Positions 1-9,345 of a stretch of DNA of 64,000 bases are shown here, piece by piece. The stretch is from Alloprevotella sp. Lung230 (GTDB lineage Bacteria > Bacteroidota > Bacteroidia > Bacteroidales > Bacteroidaceae). Numbering within the stretch: position 1 is the first letter of the stretch; every line of letters begins with the position of its first letter. The position numbers were made by a program, and so were the translations under genes. Location: positions 1 to 64,000 of the forward strand of contig NZ_JACSUD010000011.1 in assembly GCF_014385435.1 (NCBI RefSeq), given 5' to 3'. The notes under the pieces were generated by a model. It had not been told where the DNA came from. It worked only from the letters and a program-made list of their open reading frames with translations, and made no database searches.

Positions 1-114
1 ACTGTAGGCGATGAGGGCCATCGCCTGACGAACCTACGGAAAGCCGAAGGCGACATCCCCGGATGTTTCTGCATAGGTAAGCTCCCACGTTCCCATCATC
101 TCCCCATCTCCCCA
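1..114. other. Left-edge sequence without an identifiable gene
   Basis: No convincing coding region is visible. Two of the three plus-strand frames stop within the first 14 bases. Several short inverted repeats occur (GGCGATG/CATCGCC around 8-25, ACATCC/GGATGT around 51-66, ACCTA/TAGGT around 33-79). They could belong to the end of a structured RNA or the 3' region of a gene lying to the left. The function is unknown and the feature is cut by the window edge. Confidence 0.3.
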
Positions 115-165
115 AAAGGGGCGGCACGTCGAATGAACGTGTCGCCCCTTTCGTTTTCAGTAGGT
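115..165. terminator. Bidirectional terminator hairpin
   Basis: A long hairpin with arms AAAGGGGCGRCACGT and its complement lies around 116-159, with T-rich flanks on both strands (CGTTTTC rightward). It sits just after the leftward glycosyltransferase gene and could also end a rightward transcript coming from outside the window. Confidence 0.7.
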
Positions 166-174
166 GTGTTCCCT

Positions 175-1143
175 TCACTTTCCCTTCCACCAATGATATA
201 TGCGGCGCACGATGCGTCCCAGAGAGGTGTAGCGGATGCCCCAATCGCGGATGGCTTCGGCGAAAAGGCTTTCGATGCGCGCATCGGTTTTCGGTTCGCG
301 TGGTGAAAGGGCGAGAGGACGCTGCAACACAGGGCGGTCGTAACTGAAACGCTGCAAGCAGGAATAGGCGCGAGAGAAGTGGGTTCCGTCGTTCAGGCCG
401 AGGTTGCGCACCAAGGTGTGGGCAGGCGCCAAAGCCAGTCCACCGGCCCGATAGACCGCGATTTCCCAGCACACATCCCAAGGGATAGGCCGGCGGTCGA
501 GGGTGTTGAGGGCTGGAAATGCGCCGCCGTATTCCAGCGCATCGAGGTCGGAGGGGGTGAGTCCGCGGAGGGCTTCAGCGCGTGAGGTATAGTGGATGAA
601 GTGCCCCTGCCAGCGGTCGCGCCACGTGCCCCAGCCCCAGCCGCCGACGTGGTGGGTGAAGTAGGCCTCGTTCTCGGCATCCACCAGTTCGGGGTGCTCG
701 CCGAGGAGGTCGAGATGAGTGAAACCGGTGACGTGCATCACTTCCGGCCGGTCGCGATAGAGGGCGAAAGCTTGGTTCATATAGGCCAAGAAGTGGGGGG
801 CGGTGCAGATGTCGTCCTCCAAGACGATGAGGGTGTCGTGGTGGGCAAACACCTGTGCGATGCCTTCGATGATGTTGCGCTCGAGGTAGAAATTTTCGGG
901 ACGCTCCACGAGGGTCACGCTCTTGAACCAGCCCTGGGCTTTGGCGCGATCGGCAAACTCGTGGAGCCAACTGCGTAGGCGGCGCACGGTCTGCCACGAA
1001 GCCTCATCGCGTCCGCCGTCGGAGAAGACGTAGAGGTCGGTGTCGGGCGCTAAGGTATTGGCCGCCAGCGCTTGCAGCGTTTGGCGGGTGTGATCGAGGC
1101 GGTTGTAGACAAAGAGGGCTACGGGCGAAAAGGAGTGTTCCAT
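175..1143 (-). CDS. Glycosyltransferase (family 2-like sugar transferase)
   Basis: A 322-residue cytoplasmic or membrane-associated enzyme that probably transfers a sugar from a nucleotide-sugar donor during surface-glycan synthesis. The N-terminus (PVALFVYNRLDHTRQTL, residues 7-23) is the Rossmann-like opening of GT-A enzymes. A metal-binding acidic motif (VLEDDI) follows near residue 110, and a conserved GGWGWGTW block near 170 is typical of Bacteroidota sugar-transferase relatives. There is no signal peptide. It lies 14 bases downstream of the LicD-family gene on the same strand, so the two probably form an operon that decorates LPS or capsule. The donor and acceptor cannot be told from sequence. 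Confidence 0.8.
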   Translation of the reverse strand: MEHSFSPVALFVYNRLDHTRQTLQALAANTLAPDTDLYVFSDGGRDEASWQTVRRLRSWLHEFADRAKAQGWFKSVTLVERPENFYLERNIIEGIAQVFAHHDTLIVLEDDICTAPHFLAYMNQAFALYRDRPEVMHVTGFTHLDLLGEHPELVDAENEAYFTHHVGGWGWGTWRDRWQGHFIHYTSRAEALRGLTPSDLDALEYGGAFPALNTLDRRPIPWDVCWEIAVYRAGGLALAPAHTLVRNLGLNDGTHFSRAYSCLQRFSYDRPVLQRPLALSPREPKTDARIESLFAEAIRDWGIRYTSLGRIVRRIYHWWKGK

Positions 1144-1157
1144 AGTGTCGGGCGGGT

Positions 1158-1973
1158 TTAATCGTCGATGGTGAACTCGGCGCTGTGCTGGTGGATGGTG
1201 TCGAGGTCGGGCAGGTGCATGTAGTTCCCAAATTTACGCCGCAGATAGGCATCGCTGTCGGCCGGGATGGGAGCAGAAAATCCATCGAAGTCGGCGCGCT
1301 TCAGCGGGAAAGTTTCGTGCGCATAGATGGTGTTGTCGTAGGGGATGCCGGGGCTGTAATTGAGTTTCTGTGTGGGCCAGAGTTTGGCCAAAAAGCGCAA
1401 CACGGGAAACACCCACCGGTGGTTGAAACGATAGATGGCGTCGGTTTTGCGAATGAGCTGTTGGGTGTTGTATTCAGGATTGCGCATCACCTTGTAAATG
1501 CGACCGAAAGTGCGGTTGGAAATCCAGAGCAGGGGGAGGGGCATCTTTTCGTAGGGGAAGATGTCGATGAAAATCCCGCGATAGCGGAAGATGCGGTCGT
1601 AGTCGTTCGTCTCCGACAGGTGGCTTCGGGTGTCGCGCACCTTGGCAAAGCAGAAGAAATAGCCGGGGTCGGTGTCGTGGTTTTGCAGACGGAGGTGTTC
1701 GGGGAGTTCGCGCGGCAGGATTTCCATCAGTCGGTCGTAGTCCTCGCGCAGGACTTCGATGTCGAGATCGTCGTCCCAAGGGATGTAGCCGCCGTGGCGG
1801 ATGCAGCCGAGCAACGTGCCCGAACAGAGCCAATAGCGGATGTTGTGTCGGCGGCAGATGGCGTCGATTTCGCGCAGCATTTCGGTCATGCGATCCTGCA
1901 TGCGGCGCAGGGGCGACCCATCGGGGTTGAAGCGGACTTTGAGGGCTTCGGCATCGAAAGTGGGGGTGGACAT
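1158..1973 (-). CDS. LicD-family nucleotidyl/phosphocholine transferase
   Basis: A 271-residue LicD-family protein. The diagnostic block SGTLLGCIRHGGYIPWDDD (about residues 51-69) is the nucleotidyltransferase-like active site, with the paired aspartates expected to bind metal. Relatives attach phosphocholine or other phospho-substituents to surface polysaccharides, but many Bacteroidota members have unknown substrates. It is the first gene of a two-gene unit with the glycosyltransferase at 175-1143. The context suggests modification of a cell-surface glycan. The start shown leaves little room upstream, and a triple palindrome lies about 110-170 bases before it. Confidence 0.85.
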   Translation of the reverse strand: MSTPTFDAEALKVRFNPDGSPLRRMQDRMTEMLREIDAICRRHNIRYWLCSGTLLGCIRHGGYIPWDDDLDIEVLREDYDRLMEILPRELPEHLRLQNHDTDPGYFFCFAKVRDTRSHLSETNDYDRIFRYRGIFIDIFPYEKMPLPLLWISNRTFGRIYKVMRNPEYNTQQLIRKTDAIYRFNHRWVFPVLRFLAKLWPTQKLNYSPGIPYDNTIYAHETFPLKRADFDGFSAPIPADSDAYLRRKFGNYMHLPDLDTIHQHSAEFTIDD

Positions 1974-2305
1974 AGGCAGAGGGTTTGGGGAGAGATTTAC
2001 GGGGGCAGCGGGGCACTTAGGGGCTTCGGCGCGGCGTGCGTGTCTGAGGTAATCATCCTTTCAATGGGTGGAAAAAGTGTTTTCAACGTGTTGAAAAGGA
2101 ACTTTCAACACGTAGAAAAATAATTTTCAACACGTTGAAAATTTGCCTGCCTCGTTCGAGAACGTCGCAGCACACCGCCGAAACGGCAACAGTCGTTGCC
2201 CTGAAAGCTGGAAAACACTTCACCCGCCGAAAGCTTGTGCGAGCGGCCGGCGCAAAGGAGCGCGCAGGCGGCAGAACAGGCTTTCGACGGGTGAGCCGAG
2301 AGAGA
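1974..2305. other. Intergenic region between infB and licD
   Basis: This 332-base gap has no supported gene. Its notable content is the cluster of three palindromes at 2080-2141. The open frames crossing it are antisense continuations of infB or licD. Confidence 0.6.
2080..2141. repeat. Three tandem TTTTCAAC/GTTGAAAA palindromes
   Basis: Two 18-base units with arms TTTTCAAC and GTTGAAAA around a 2-base centre lie at 2080-2097 (centre GT) and 2124-2141 (centre AC). Each is the exact reverse complement of the other. A degenerate third copy lies between them around 2103-2119. They are separated by 4-6 A/T-rich bases. The unit could be an operator for a dimeric regulator or a dispersed intergenic repeat; the sequence does not decide. 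Confidence 0.75.
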
Positions 2306-5065
2306 CTATGCGTTGAGTTTTTGCTTGACTTCGACCTCTTGGAAGGTTTCGATGACGTCGCCTTCCTTGATGTCGTTGCAGCCTTGCAGGGAGATACCGC
2401 ACTCGAAGTTGGTGGTCACTTCCTTGACGTCGTCCTTGAAGCGCTTGAGGGCCGCAATTTCGCCAGTGAAGACCACCACACCGTCGCGGATGAGGCGGGC
2501 TTTGTTCTGACGAGACACCTTGCCATCGACCACATAGGCACCGGCGATGTAGCCCACCTTGGAGATGTGGAACACCTGGCGCACTTCGACCATGGCGGTG
2601 ACTTCTTCCTTGACGATGGGCTTGAGCATGCCTTCCATGGCTTCCTTAACTTCCTCAATGGCATCGTAGATGATGGAATACTGGCGGATGTCGACGCCAT
2701 CCCTTTCGGCGAGCTTGCGCGCACCGGCCGAGGGGCGCACCTGGAAACCGATGATGACGGCCTTGGAAGCGGCGGCGAGGGTGACGTCGTTTTCGGAAAT
2801 CTGTCCCACGCCCTTGTGGATGACGTTGATGGCGATGTTCTCGGTCGAAAGTTTGATGAACGAGTCGCTGAGCGCCTGCACAGAGCCGTCCACGTCGCCC
2901 TTGATGACGAGGTTGATTTCCTGATAGTCGCCGAGTTTCAAGCGGCGGCCGATTTCGTCGAGAGTGAGCATCTTGGAGGTGCGGAGGTTTTGCTCGCGCT
3001 GGAGTTGCAGACGCTTGTTGGCCACGTCGCGCGCTTCCTGTTCCGACTCCATGACGTTGAACTGGTCGCCGGCCTGGGGAGCGCCGTTGAAACCGAGCAC
3101 CGTGGCGGCGTGGGCGGGACGCACCTCTTCGACACGCTGGCCGCGCTCGTTGAAGAGGGCTTTTACGCGGCCGTGGTTTGTGCCGGCCACAATGATGTCG
3201 CCCTGACGGAGCGTTCCGTTGGAAACGAGCACCGTGGAGACGTAACCGCGGCCCTTGTCGAGCGAACTTTCGATGACCGTACCGACGGCGCGGCGGTTGG
3301 GGTTGGCTTTGAGTTCGAGCATGTCGGCTTCGAGCAGCACCTTCTCAAGGAGTTCGTAGACACCGATGCCTTTCTTGGCCGCAATGTCTTGGCTCTGGTA
3401 CTTACCGCCCCATTCTTCCACGAGGTAGTTCATCGAGGCGAGCGTGGTCTTGATGGCATCGGGGTTGGCGCCGTCTTTGTCAATCTTGTTGATGGCAAAG
3501 ATGATGGGCACACCGGCTGCTGTGGCATGGTTGATGGCCTCCTTGGTTTGGGGCATCACGTTGTCGTCGGCCGCAATGATGATGATGGCAATGTCGGTGA
3601 CCTGGGCACCACGGGCACGCATGGCGGTGAAAGCTTCGTGACCGGGAGTGTCTAGGAAGGTGATCTCGCGGCCGTTCTTGAGTTTCACGTTGTAGGCTCC
3701 GATGTGCTGAGTGATGCCGCCGGCTTCGCCTGCAATGACGTTGGCGTTGCGGATGTGGTCGAGCAGCGAAGTCTTACCGTGGTCGACGTGCCCCATGACG
3801 GTCACGATAGGAGCGCGCTCCACGAGGTCTTCGGGGTTGTCCTCCTCTTCGACGATGGCTTCCTGCACTTCGGCTGAAACAAACTCGGTGGTGAAGCCAA
3901 ACTCTTCGGCCACCATTTCGATGGTCTCCTGGTCGAGGCGCTGGTTGATGGACACCATGATGCCGATGCTCATGCACGTTCCGATAACTTTTGTGACAGG
4001 CACGTCCATCATCGTGGCCAATTCGTTGGCCGTCACAAACTCGGTGAGTTTCAGTACGCTGCTTTCGGCATCGCGCTTCATGAGTTCCTCTTCCTGACGC
4101 TCGCGGGCGGCATCGCGCTTCTCCTTGCGGTACTTCGCGCCCTTGCCCTTGCTGGCGCCCTTGGCTTGAAGGCGGGCGAGGGTCTCCTTCACCTGCTTGG
4201 CTACGTCTTCGTCCGAAGGCGGTGTGACCACAGCGGGAGTCTTTCCCTTCTTGCCCTTGGTCTTCTGGCCCTGCTTCTGCGCGTTCTGTGCGTTGTTCCT
4301 GCCGCCCTGAGCACCCTTGCTGGCGTTGCCCTTCTTGGCTTCGGCGTTCACATCGACACGCTCGGTGCCGCCGATGCGGGTGCGCTTCTTCTTGTCGTCG
4401 CCTTGGTGGCGCTTGCCGTTGCGTTCCTGTCGTAATTCTTCCCTCGACTTCTTGGGCGGACGCGTACTGGAATTGATGCTCGACAAGTCGATGGTGCCGA
4501 GCACCTTCGGGCCTTCGAGCTGCGGACTGCTGTTGAGGCGATAGACACCCTCTTTATTCTCCGTGCCCATGGCTGCGGCGCGTTGCTCCACCGTGGGTTT
4601 GGCCGGGGCAGACGTGTCTTCTGCTTCGGGCATTGCGGTTTCGGCCGGCTGTGGGTCGGCAGTTTCCACGATGGGGGCAGGCTCGGGCGCTACGGTCGGA
4701 GCTTCCGCCACCTCTGGCTGTGGCTCGGGGGCGGGTGTCGCTACCGGTGCCGGCTCCTCGGCCTTCGGTTCGGGCGTTTCCTCCACGGCAGGCGCGGCAG
4801 GTTCGGGCACGACGGCCTCCGCCTTCTTCTGCTTCGGGGCAGAAGTGGTCTCCTTTTCTTCATGGTCGTGGCGACCTCCGAACAAGGCAGCTGCTTCTTC
4901 GCGCTGCTTCTTGTCTTGGCTGAACTGCGATTGGAGGATGGCGTATTGTTCGTCAGAGATTTTGGTGTTGAGATTTTCTTCAATCTCATGGCCTTGTTCT
5001 TTCAAAGCAGCCACGGCGCGTTGAAGCGTTACATTAAATTCTTTTAGAGCTTTGCTTAATCTCAT
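2306..5065 (-). CDS. infB: Translation initiation factor IF-2
   Basis: IF-2 is a GTPase that delivers initiator tRNA to the ribosome and promotes subunit joining. The start [11 protein letters not shown] at 5065 is chosen because it opens the conserved IF2 N-terminal helix; upstream in-frame codons are intergenic. The protein is 919 residues. An N-terminal domain is followed by a long low-complexity linker rich in Ala/Pro/Glu and then Lys/Arg (about residues 60-330), which is usual in this phylum. The G domain has GHVDHGKT at about 425-432, DTPGHE near 471 and NKID at 526-529, followed by the C-terminal beta-barrel domains. It is the last gene of the rimP-nusA-infB operon, 122 bases after nusA with a strong hairpin between them. 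Confidence 0.98.
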   Translation of the reverse strand: MRLSKALKEFNVTLQRAVAALKEQGHEIEENLNTKISDEQYAILQSQFSQDKKQREEAAALFGGRHDHEEKETTSAPKQKKAEAVVPEPAAPAVEETPEPKAEEPAPVATPAPEPQPEVAEAPTVAPEPAPIVETADPQPAETAMPEAEDTSAPAKPTVEQRAAAMGTENKEGVYRLNSSPQLEGPKVLGTIDLSSINSSTRPPKKSREELRQERNGKRHQGDDKKKRTRIGGTERVDVNAEAKKGNASKGAQGGRNNAQNAQKQGQKTKGKKGKTPAVVTPPSDEDVAKQVKETLARLQAKGASKGKGAKYRKEKRDAARERQEEELMKRDAESSVLKLTEFVTANELATMMDVPVTKVIGTCMSIGIMVSINQRLDQETIEMVAEEFGFTTEFVSAEVQEAIVEEEDNPEDLVERAPIVTVMGHVDHGKTSLLDHIRNANVIAGEAGGITQHIGAYNVKLKNGREITFLDTPGHEAFTAMRARGAQVTDIAIIIIAADDNVMPQTKEAINHATAAGVPIIFAINKIDKDGANPDAIKTTLASMNYLVEEWGGKYQSQDIAAKKGIGVYELLEKVLLEADMLELKANPNRRAVGTVIESSLDKGRGYVSTVLVSNGTLRQGDIIVAGTNHGRVKALFNERGQRVEEVRPAHAATVLGFNGAPQAGDQFNVMESEQEARDVANKRLQLQREQNLRTSKMLTLDEIGRRLKLGDYQEINLVIKGDVDGSVQALSDSFIKLSTENIAINVIHKGVGQISENDVTLAAASKAVIIGFQVRPSAGARKLAERDGVDIRQYSIIYDAIEEVKEAMEGMLKPIVKEEVTAMVEVRQVFHISKVGYIAGAYVVDGKVSRQNKARLIRDGVVVFTGEIAALKRFKDDVKEVTTNFECGISLQGCNDIKEGDVIETFQEVEVKQKLNA

Positions 5066-5145
5066 TTTGTTGGGTTGTGATTGGGGGGAATGAAGAGGAG
5101 AAAAGGGAGGATAAGGGTGCGCCGGAGCGCGCAGTTTCAACAACG

Positions 5146-5181
5146 CGTTTTGCCGACGATGGTATAATCGTCGGCAAAACG
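5146..5181. other. Perfect 15-bp hairpin between nusA and infB
   Basis: Arms at 5146-5160 and 5167-5181 are perfectly complementary (CGTTTTGCCGACGAT) with a 6-base loop. No T-run follows on the minus strand, so it does not look like a terminator. In the nusA-infB message it could be a processing or stability element. Confidence 0.7.
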
Positions 5182-5187
5182 GTGAAA

Positions 5188-6456
5188 TCAGCTTTCTCCC
5201 TCTTCAAATTCAGCACGAAGCACACTGAGGACGTGGTCGACGGTGTCTTCTTCGAGGTCGGCCTTTTCGACAATCATGTCGCGAGGAGCATCGAGCACTT
5301 CTCGGGCAGTGCGGAGACCCATACCCTTGATGGCATCGATGACCCACTGATCGATTTCGTCGGCAAACTCGTCGAGATAAATGTCTTCTACGTTTTGTTC
5401 GCCTTCAATCTCGCGGAACACGTCGATGGTGTAGCCCGTGAGCATGGAGGCCAGTTTGATGTTTTGTCCCGCCTTACCGATGGCCAGGCTCACCTGGTCG
5501 GGTTGGAGGAACACTTCGGCTTTCTTTTCTTCCTCGTTGAGCACAATCTTCGACACGCGTGCCGGGTTGAGTGCACGCTGGATGTAGAGCGTGGGGTTGG
5601 AGGAATACTGCACCACGTCGATGTTTTCATTCTTGAGCTCACGCACGATGCCTTGGATGCGGTTGCCCTTCACGCCGACGCACGCTCCGACGGGGTCGAT
5701 GTTCGGGTCGTTCGTGCCGACAGAAATCTTGGCGCGTTCGCCGGGGATGCGCGCCACGTCATAGAGCGTGATGATGCCTTGCTCAAACTCGGGCACTTCC
5801 TGCTCGAGGAGCGCGCGAAGAAATTCGGTGCTGGTACGCGAGAGGTAAATCTTTGGATTGCCGTTCGTGTTGTCCACACGATCGATGACGGCACGCACGA
5901 GTTCGCCTTTATGATAGAAGTCGCGGGGTATTTGCTGGTTCTTGGGCAGGAGCAGGTCGTTCTTGTCGGCATCGACCAAGAGCGTTTCGCTCTTCCATGT
6001 CTGATACACTTCGGCCGCCACAAGCTGTCCCACGCGGTCCTTATACTTATTATATAAGGAGTCGTGTTTGAGTTCGAGGATTTTCGAAGCCAACGTTTGG
6101 CGCAAGGTGAGAATGGCGCGGCGGCCGAAGCTCTCAAATTCGATGTGCTCCGACACCTCTTCGCCTTCCTCAAAGTCCGGCTCAATCTTTCGCGCTTCGG
6201 TCAGACCGATTTGTCGGTTGGGGTCTTCGACGGCATCGTCGGCCACAATCTCGCGTTCGCGCGTGATTTCGATGTCTCCCTTGTCGGGATTGACCACTAC
6301 GATGAAGTTTTCGTCCGAGCCAAAGAGTTTGGCGATGACACTGCGGAAACTCTCTTCGAGCACCCCGAGCAGTGTGGTACTGTCGATGTTTTGCGTTTCG
6401 TTGAAATCGGTAAACGTCTCAAGCAATGAGCGCGTTTCTTCTTGTTTTTTTGCCAT
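5188..6456 (-). CDS. nusA: Transcription termination/antitermination factor NusA
   Basis: NusA binds RNA polymerase and RNA and affects pausing, termination and antitermination. The start [10 protein letters not shown] at 6456 is preferred over upstream in-frame codons because it opens the conserved N-terminal domain ([12 protein letters not shown]...). The protein is 422 residues. It shows the N-terminal polymerase-binding domain, the S1 region (about 130-200), and two KH domains carrying the conserved [12 protein letters not shown] and [13 protein letters not shown] segments. It ends in an acidic tail without the extra C-terminal repeats of the E. coli protein, which is normal for Bacteroidota. 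It lies between rimP and infB, the classical gene order. Confidence 0.97.
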   Translation of the reverse strand: MAKKQEETRSLLETFTDFNETQNIDSTTLLGVLEESFRSVIAKLFGSDENFIVVVNPDKGDIEITREREIVADDAVEDPNRQIGLTEARKIEPDFEEGEEVSEHIEFESFGRRAILTLRQTLASKILELKHDSLYNKYKDRVGQLVAAEVYQTWKSETLLVDADKNDLLLPKNQQIPRDFYHKGELVRAVIDRVDNTNGNPKIYLSRTSTEFLRALLEQEVPEFEQGIITLYDVARIPGERAKISVGTNDPNIDPVGACVGVKGNRIQGIVRELKNENIDVVQYSSNPTLYIQRALNPARVSKIVLNEEEKKAEVFLQPDQVSLAIGKAGQNIKLASMLTGYTIDVFREIEGEQNVEDIYLDEFADEIDQWVIDAIKGMGLRTAREVLDAPRDMIVEKADLEEDTVDHVLSVLRAEFEEGES

Positions 6457-6540
6457 ATTATCAGAGGGAGAGCAGACAATCGCGCGGCCCTTACAGGTTT
6501 TCATCCCCGCGGGTGGCGGTCGTCTTGTATCAGGGAGGGT

Positions 6541-7008
6541 TTACTTAAAATCGATGTAGAGTTTCGTCCACTTGATGTCGACAAAAGGAAGCGTGTGTTT
6601 CACCTCTTCCTGTCGGGGGCGCTTCTCGCCGGGGACTTTCACCTTCTCGGTCGTGGTGAGTACAAAAGCGTCGTCGCCCACTTCGGAAAGCACACCGGTG
6701 AGCTTGCGACCCGCGGCCGTGAGCACTTCTATCTGGTCGCCCACGTGGATGTCGTATTGTCGGCGCACCTTGAAAGGCTGTCCGATGCCGGCCGAACCCA
6801 CTTCGAGCTCAAAGTCGGCTTCGTCGCGGTCAAGCCCCTCTTCAATGAAGCGGGAGAGCGCTACGCAGTCTTCAATCCATACGCCCTCCTCGTGGTCAAT
6901 CTCCACAAGGATGCGGTCGTCGGCCGTGATGGTCAGGTCGCAGAGGAAATAGTCTTTGTCGGCCAGCCATTGGTCGACCAATGTTTGTACAACTTCTTTA
7001 CTGATCAT
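6541..7008 (-). CDS. rimP: Ribosome maturation factor RimP
   Basis: This 155-residue RimP protein is needed for maturation of the 30S ribosomal subunit. The N-terminal alpha/beta domain contains VEIDHEEGVWIEDCVALSR and the LEVGSAGIGQPFK motif (residues 71-83), followed by a C-terminal SH3-like domain. It is the first gene of the operon, with 84 bases to nusA. A very good Bacteroidota promoter lies at 7130-7160, giving a leader of about 115 bases that contains a terminator-like hairpin. Confidence 0.95.
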   Translation of the reverse strand: MISKEVVQTLVDQWLADKDYFLCDLTITADDRILVEIDHEEGVWIEDCVALSRFIEEGLDRDEADFELEVGSAGIGQPFKVRRQYDIHVGDQIEVLTAAGRKLTGVLSEVGDDAFVLTTTEKVKVPGEKRPRQEEVKHTLPFVDIKWTKLYIDFK

Positions 7009-7077
7009 TCAGTTTGCTGATGTTTTTGAAGCAAGGGTCGCGTCGTTGCGCAACAGTCTTGCCGAAATCAATGGATA

Positions 7078-7113
7078 AGAAAAGACGTGAGGAGCTTGGT
7101 CAGCCCCTCACGT
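7078..7113 (-). promoter_or_regulatory. Terminator-like hairpin in the rimP leader (possible attenuator)
   Basis: On the minus strand, ACGTGAGG (7113-7106) pairs with CCTCACGT (7092-7085) and is followed by CTTTTCTT. It starts about 10 bases after the predicted transcription start of the rimP-nusA-infB operon, so it could attenuate that operon. It is too far from the end of the upstream lipoprotein gene and on the wrong side of the promoter to be only that gene's terminator. Confidence 0.5.
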
Positions 7114-7129
7114 TCATATCTTGACACTG

Positions 7130-7160
7130 CAAAGATAGGCATTATGTGCGAAACTACAAA
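7130..7160 (-). promoter_or_regulatory. Promoter of rimP-nusA-infB
   Basis: On the minus strand the sequence reads TTTG (7160-7157), exactly 19 bases, then TATCTTTG (7137-7130). This matches the Bacteroidota sigma factor consensus TTTG-N19-TAnnTTTG exactly. The predicted transcription start is near 7123. Confidence 0.8.
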
Positions 7161-7243
7161 ACATTTCTACGTTTTTGTCGCGATTTCTTAAAATTATCAC
7201 CCGAAAGAAAGCCGAGAACGAGCAGTGCCGATGTCAAATCTCC

Positions 7244-7984
7244 TTATTCGCCCCAAGACGTACCTCCCTCCATATAAAAGCCACCATCTACACTGAATTC
7301 CTTCAAGTTCTCTTGAAGCGCTTCTTCCGGCATGCGTTCAAGCGTTTGCCATTCATAGACCAGAAGGGATTGTCCGGTCTTTTGATCATGAATTACACTG
7401 CCTCTAGGAGACAGCGTCTCCATAGTGTTCGCGGTCAGGCGCAGGATAATGACTTTCCAAAGTTCTTTTTTTACCAAACTTCCATTATCCAAAAGCAGTG
7501 CATTGCGGGAAGCATCGTAGGAAGAAACAGCATAGTCGGAATAATAATAAACAAGACGGCCGTCGGCAAGCATCCCGGAGGTAAACGCGCGCATCATCTC
7601 CTTTTTTAGGTAAAAGCTGTAATCATTCGGGGCTCCGATACGAGGATTTCTACCACGATAAACAACTCGACCATCAGCGGTAACACAAACATTGCCATAG
7701 TCATGTTGTTGGCTATTTACCTTACGCCGCCAACCATATCCGAGGGCATACTTCTCGAAATCCTCTTTGGAAACGGGGACGCGACGTTCGGCAATGATTT
7801 CTTTCAGCGTCAGTCTTTCTCGATTGCCGAGCAGCACCACGGGGCTGTTCGGGTTTGGTTGCATGTCCTGCTTTTCCGATGCCGTTTGTTCGGTTTTCGG
7901 CTTGTCGGGCACGGGAGAGGGCGTGTCGTTGTCGCAGTCGCAAAAGGCGAGCAACACGAACAAAGAATACAATAACTTTTTCAT
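7244..7984 (-). CDS. Hypothetical secreted or lipoprotein
   Basis: A 246-residue protein of unknown function. The N-terminus MKKLLYSLFVLLAFCDCDN is a signal peptide, probably of lipoprotein type, although the residue before the first Cys is Phe rather than Gly/Ala/Ser. A short Pro/Ser/Gln-rich linker follows (residues 21-50). The body contains KEIIAERRVPVSKEDFEKYALGYGW, a segment seen in Bacteroidota conserved hypothetical proteins, and ends in a region with alternating charged and aromatic residues. It lies alone between two unrelated units. No catalytic motif is recognised. Confidence 0.7.
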   Translation of the reverse strand: MKKLLYSLFVLLAFCDCDNDTPSPVPDKPKTEQTASEKQDMQPNPNSPVVLLGNRERLTLKEIIAERRVPVSKEDFEKYALGYGWRRKVNSQQHDYGNVCVTADGRVVYRGRNPRIGAPNDYSFYLKKEMMRAFTSGMLADGRLVYYYSDYAVSSYDASRNALLLDNGSLVKKELWKVIILRLTANTMETLSPRGSVIHDQKTGQSLLVYEWQTLERMPEEALQENLKEFSVDGGFYMEGGTSWGE

Positions 7985-8084
7985 AGGCCGACATTTTTAT
8001 GAATCGTGTGCTGCAAACTTACTGAAAAGAAATGAGGAAGGCAAGGGGAATTGCAGAAAAATGTTGATGTCCTGAAAAAATCTT

Positions 8085-8915
8085 TTATTGCTGCGTGGGC
8101 CACATTACTTTGCGTGTGGTGCCGTCGCTCATGCGGAGGAGATTCAAACCGGGACGCGGGGCGGAAAGACGGCGACCATCGGGGGAGTAGACCGCAAGAA
8201 CCGTTGGGGGAGTGGGAGAATCCCCTATCGGAGCAATGGCCGAAAGCGTGGGACGAACGAGAATCTCGCGGGCGGCACGGCCGGCGGCATCGAGGACCAC
8301 GTTTTCGTGCTTGTAGAGACCGATATGAGCACCCGAGGGCTCGGCAAAGGCGCAATCGGCCAACAGAATCTGCCCCCAGTGGCCGAGGGCAAAAGAATAG
8401 TCATAGGTGTTGCCCACGGCATGTACAGTCGCATTGCGGATGGAAAACGTGCTGGTATAGCAACCTTTGATGCCGTAAGTGCCTCCGCGCACATCGAGTG
8501 TACAATCCTCAATGCTCACAGTAAAGGTGGCGCAAGTGTTGAGGAGCAATCCGACGCCCGGCGCATCGATGGTGAGTCGTCCGCCTCCCGTGATGAGCAT
8601 AGGGAAATTGGTGCAGATACCGGCAGAGGTCGCTGTATTGTACACGCGGATGGAGCAATCGCCCTTGACGACCAGCCGCAGGTCTTCGACCTTGTTGAAG
8701 AGGGCGGTTTCGTGGTGGGTGATGTGGGCGTTGTCGAGGGTGAGGATTTTGTTTTCGGCATCGTAGACGATACTGCCCGTGATGCCCGGCCCTTCGAGTT
8801 GTCCGCTTACGTCGTAAGTCTTGCCGGCGATGTCGACTTCTTGGGCGGAAGCGTGGAGATTCCAAGCGGCAGCGAGGAGGAAGGCGAGGAGGAGAAAAAA
8901 TGTGTTTTGCTTCAT
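8085..8915 (-). CDS. Secreted protein with repeated beta-strand body and short C-terminal tail
   Basis: A 276-residue protein with a clear signal peptide (MKQNTFFLLLAFLLAAAWNL, cleavage after ASA). The middle has a repeating pattern of short beta segments (LTLDNAHIT, LVVKGDCSIRV, LTIDAPGVG, VSIEDCTLDVRGG, FSIRNATVHAV) that suggests a right-handed beta-helix or similar carbohydrate-binding fold. The end (VYSPDGRRLSAPRPGLNLLR...) resembles the shortened T9SS-like tails common in Bacteroidales. It is probably exported or surface-exposed, with an unknown ligand. A leftward TATCTTTG promoter box lies at 9083-9076, about 160 bases before the start. Confidence 0.7.
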   Translation of the reverse strand: MKQNTFFLLLAFLLAAAWNLHASAQEVDIAGKTYDVSGQLEGPGITGSIVYDAENKILTLDNAHITHHETALFNKVEDLRLVVKGDCSIRVYNTATSAGICTNFPMLITGGGRLTIDAPGVGLLLNTCATFTVSIEDCTLDVRGGTYGIKGCYTSTFSIRNATVHAVGNTYDYSFALGHWGQILLADCAFAEPSGAHIGLYKHENVVLDAAGRAAREILVRPTLSAIAPIGDSPTPPTVLAVYSPDGRRLSAPRPGLNLLRMSDGTTRKVMWPTQQ

Positions 8916-9345
8916 GGCGTTGTAGGTAGTAGGGAAAGTGCTGCTAAGTAGGTGTCAAAGTAGAGAACCCCCTACGCAGAAGATAGTTACGTTTAATTTT
9001 GAAGATTTACTTATATATAAAATGTGTATCTGAAGTATAGGGTACAAATGGCAGCGGCTTTCGTCTGCCCATGTGCAAAGATACGGGTTTTGGGCGAGGG
9101 CGACAAGGGAGGTCTTCAAAAAGTCGGGCTCACACGAGATTTCTCTCTTTTTCGCCATCTCGCCTTTGTTTATCAGTCGTGTATCCGGAGGCTGCGGCAT
9201 CTCCTGCCGCAGACGCTTTGTTTGCCCCTTTCCCACCTTGCGACCGAGCTATATGTCGAAGAAAGTGTCTCTGATTTCGTGTTATTTGGCTTTCCTTGCG
9301 ATTGTTCGCTCCTTTTTGTGTATCTTTGCAGTAAAATACAGAATT
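8916..9345. other. Intergenic region with divergent promoters and repeat fragments
   Basis: This 430-base gap has no supported gene. It contains a 25-base sequence (8952-8976) and a 32-base sequence (9149-9180) that recur near 59 kb, a TTAATTTTGAAG/TACTTA motif at 8993-9013, a leftward -7 box at 9076-9083 and the rightward asparaginase promoter at 9321-9328. The in-frame extension of asparaginase across this region is considered non-coding. Confidence 0.6.
9296..9328 (+). promoter_or_regulatory. Promoter of the asparaginase gene
   Basis: TTG at 9296-9298 is followed after 22 bases by TATCTTTG (9321-9328), a perfect -7 box. The start codon at 9346 would be only about 11 bases after the predicted transcript start. 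Confidence 0.65.

Noticed and set aside
1-72. Leftward start MQKHPGMSPSAFRR resembling an AraC-type tail
   Set aside because: The resemblance would be to the C-terminal end of such regulators, but an in-frame stop lies just upstream and a terminator separates it from any coding DNA.
2135-3655. 506-codon plus-strand ORF opposite infB
   Set aside because: It is an antisense shadow of infB in G+C-rich DNA; the minus strand encodes an unmistakable IF-2.
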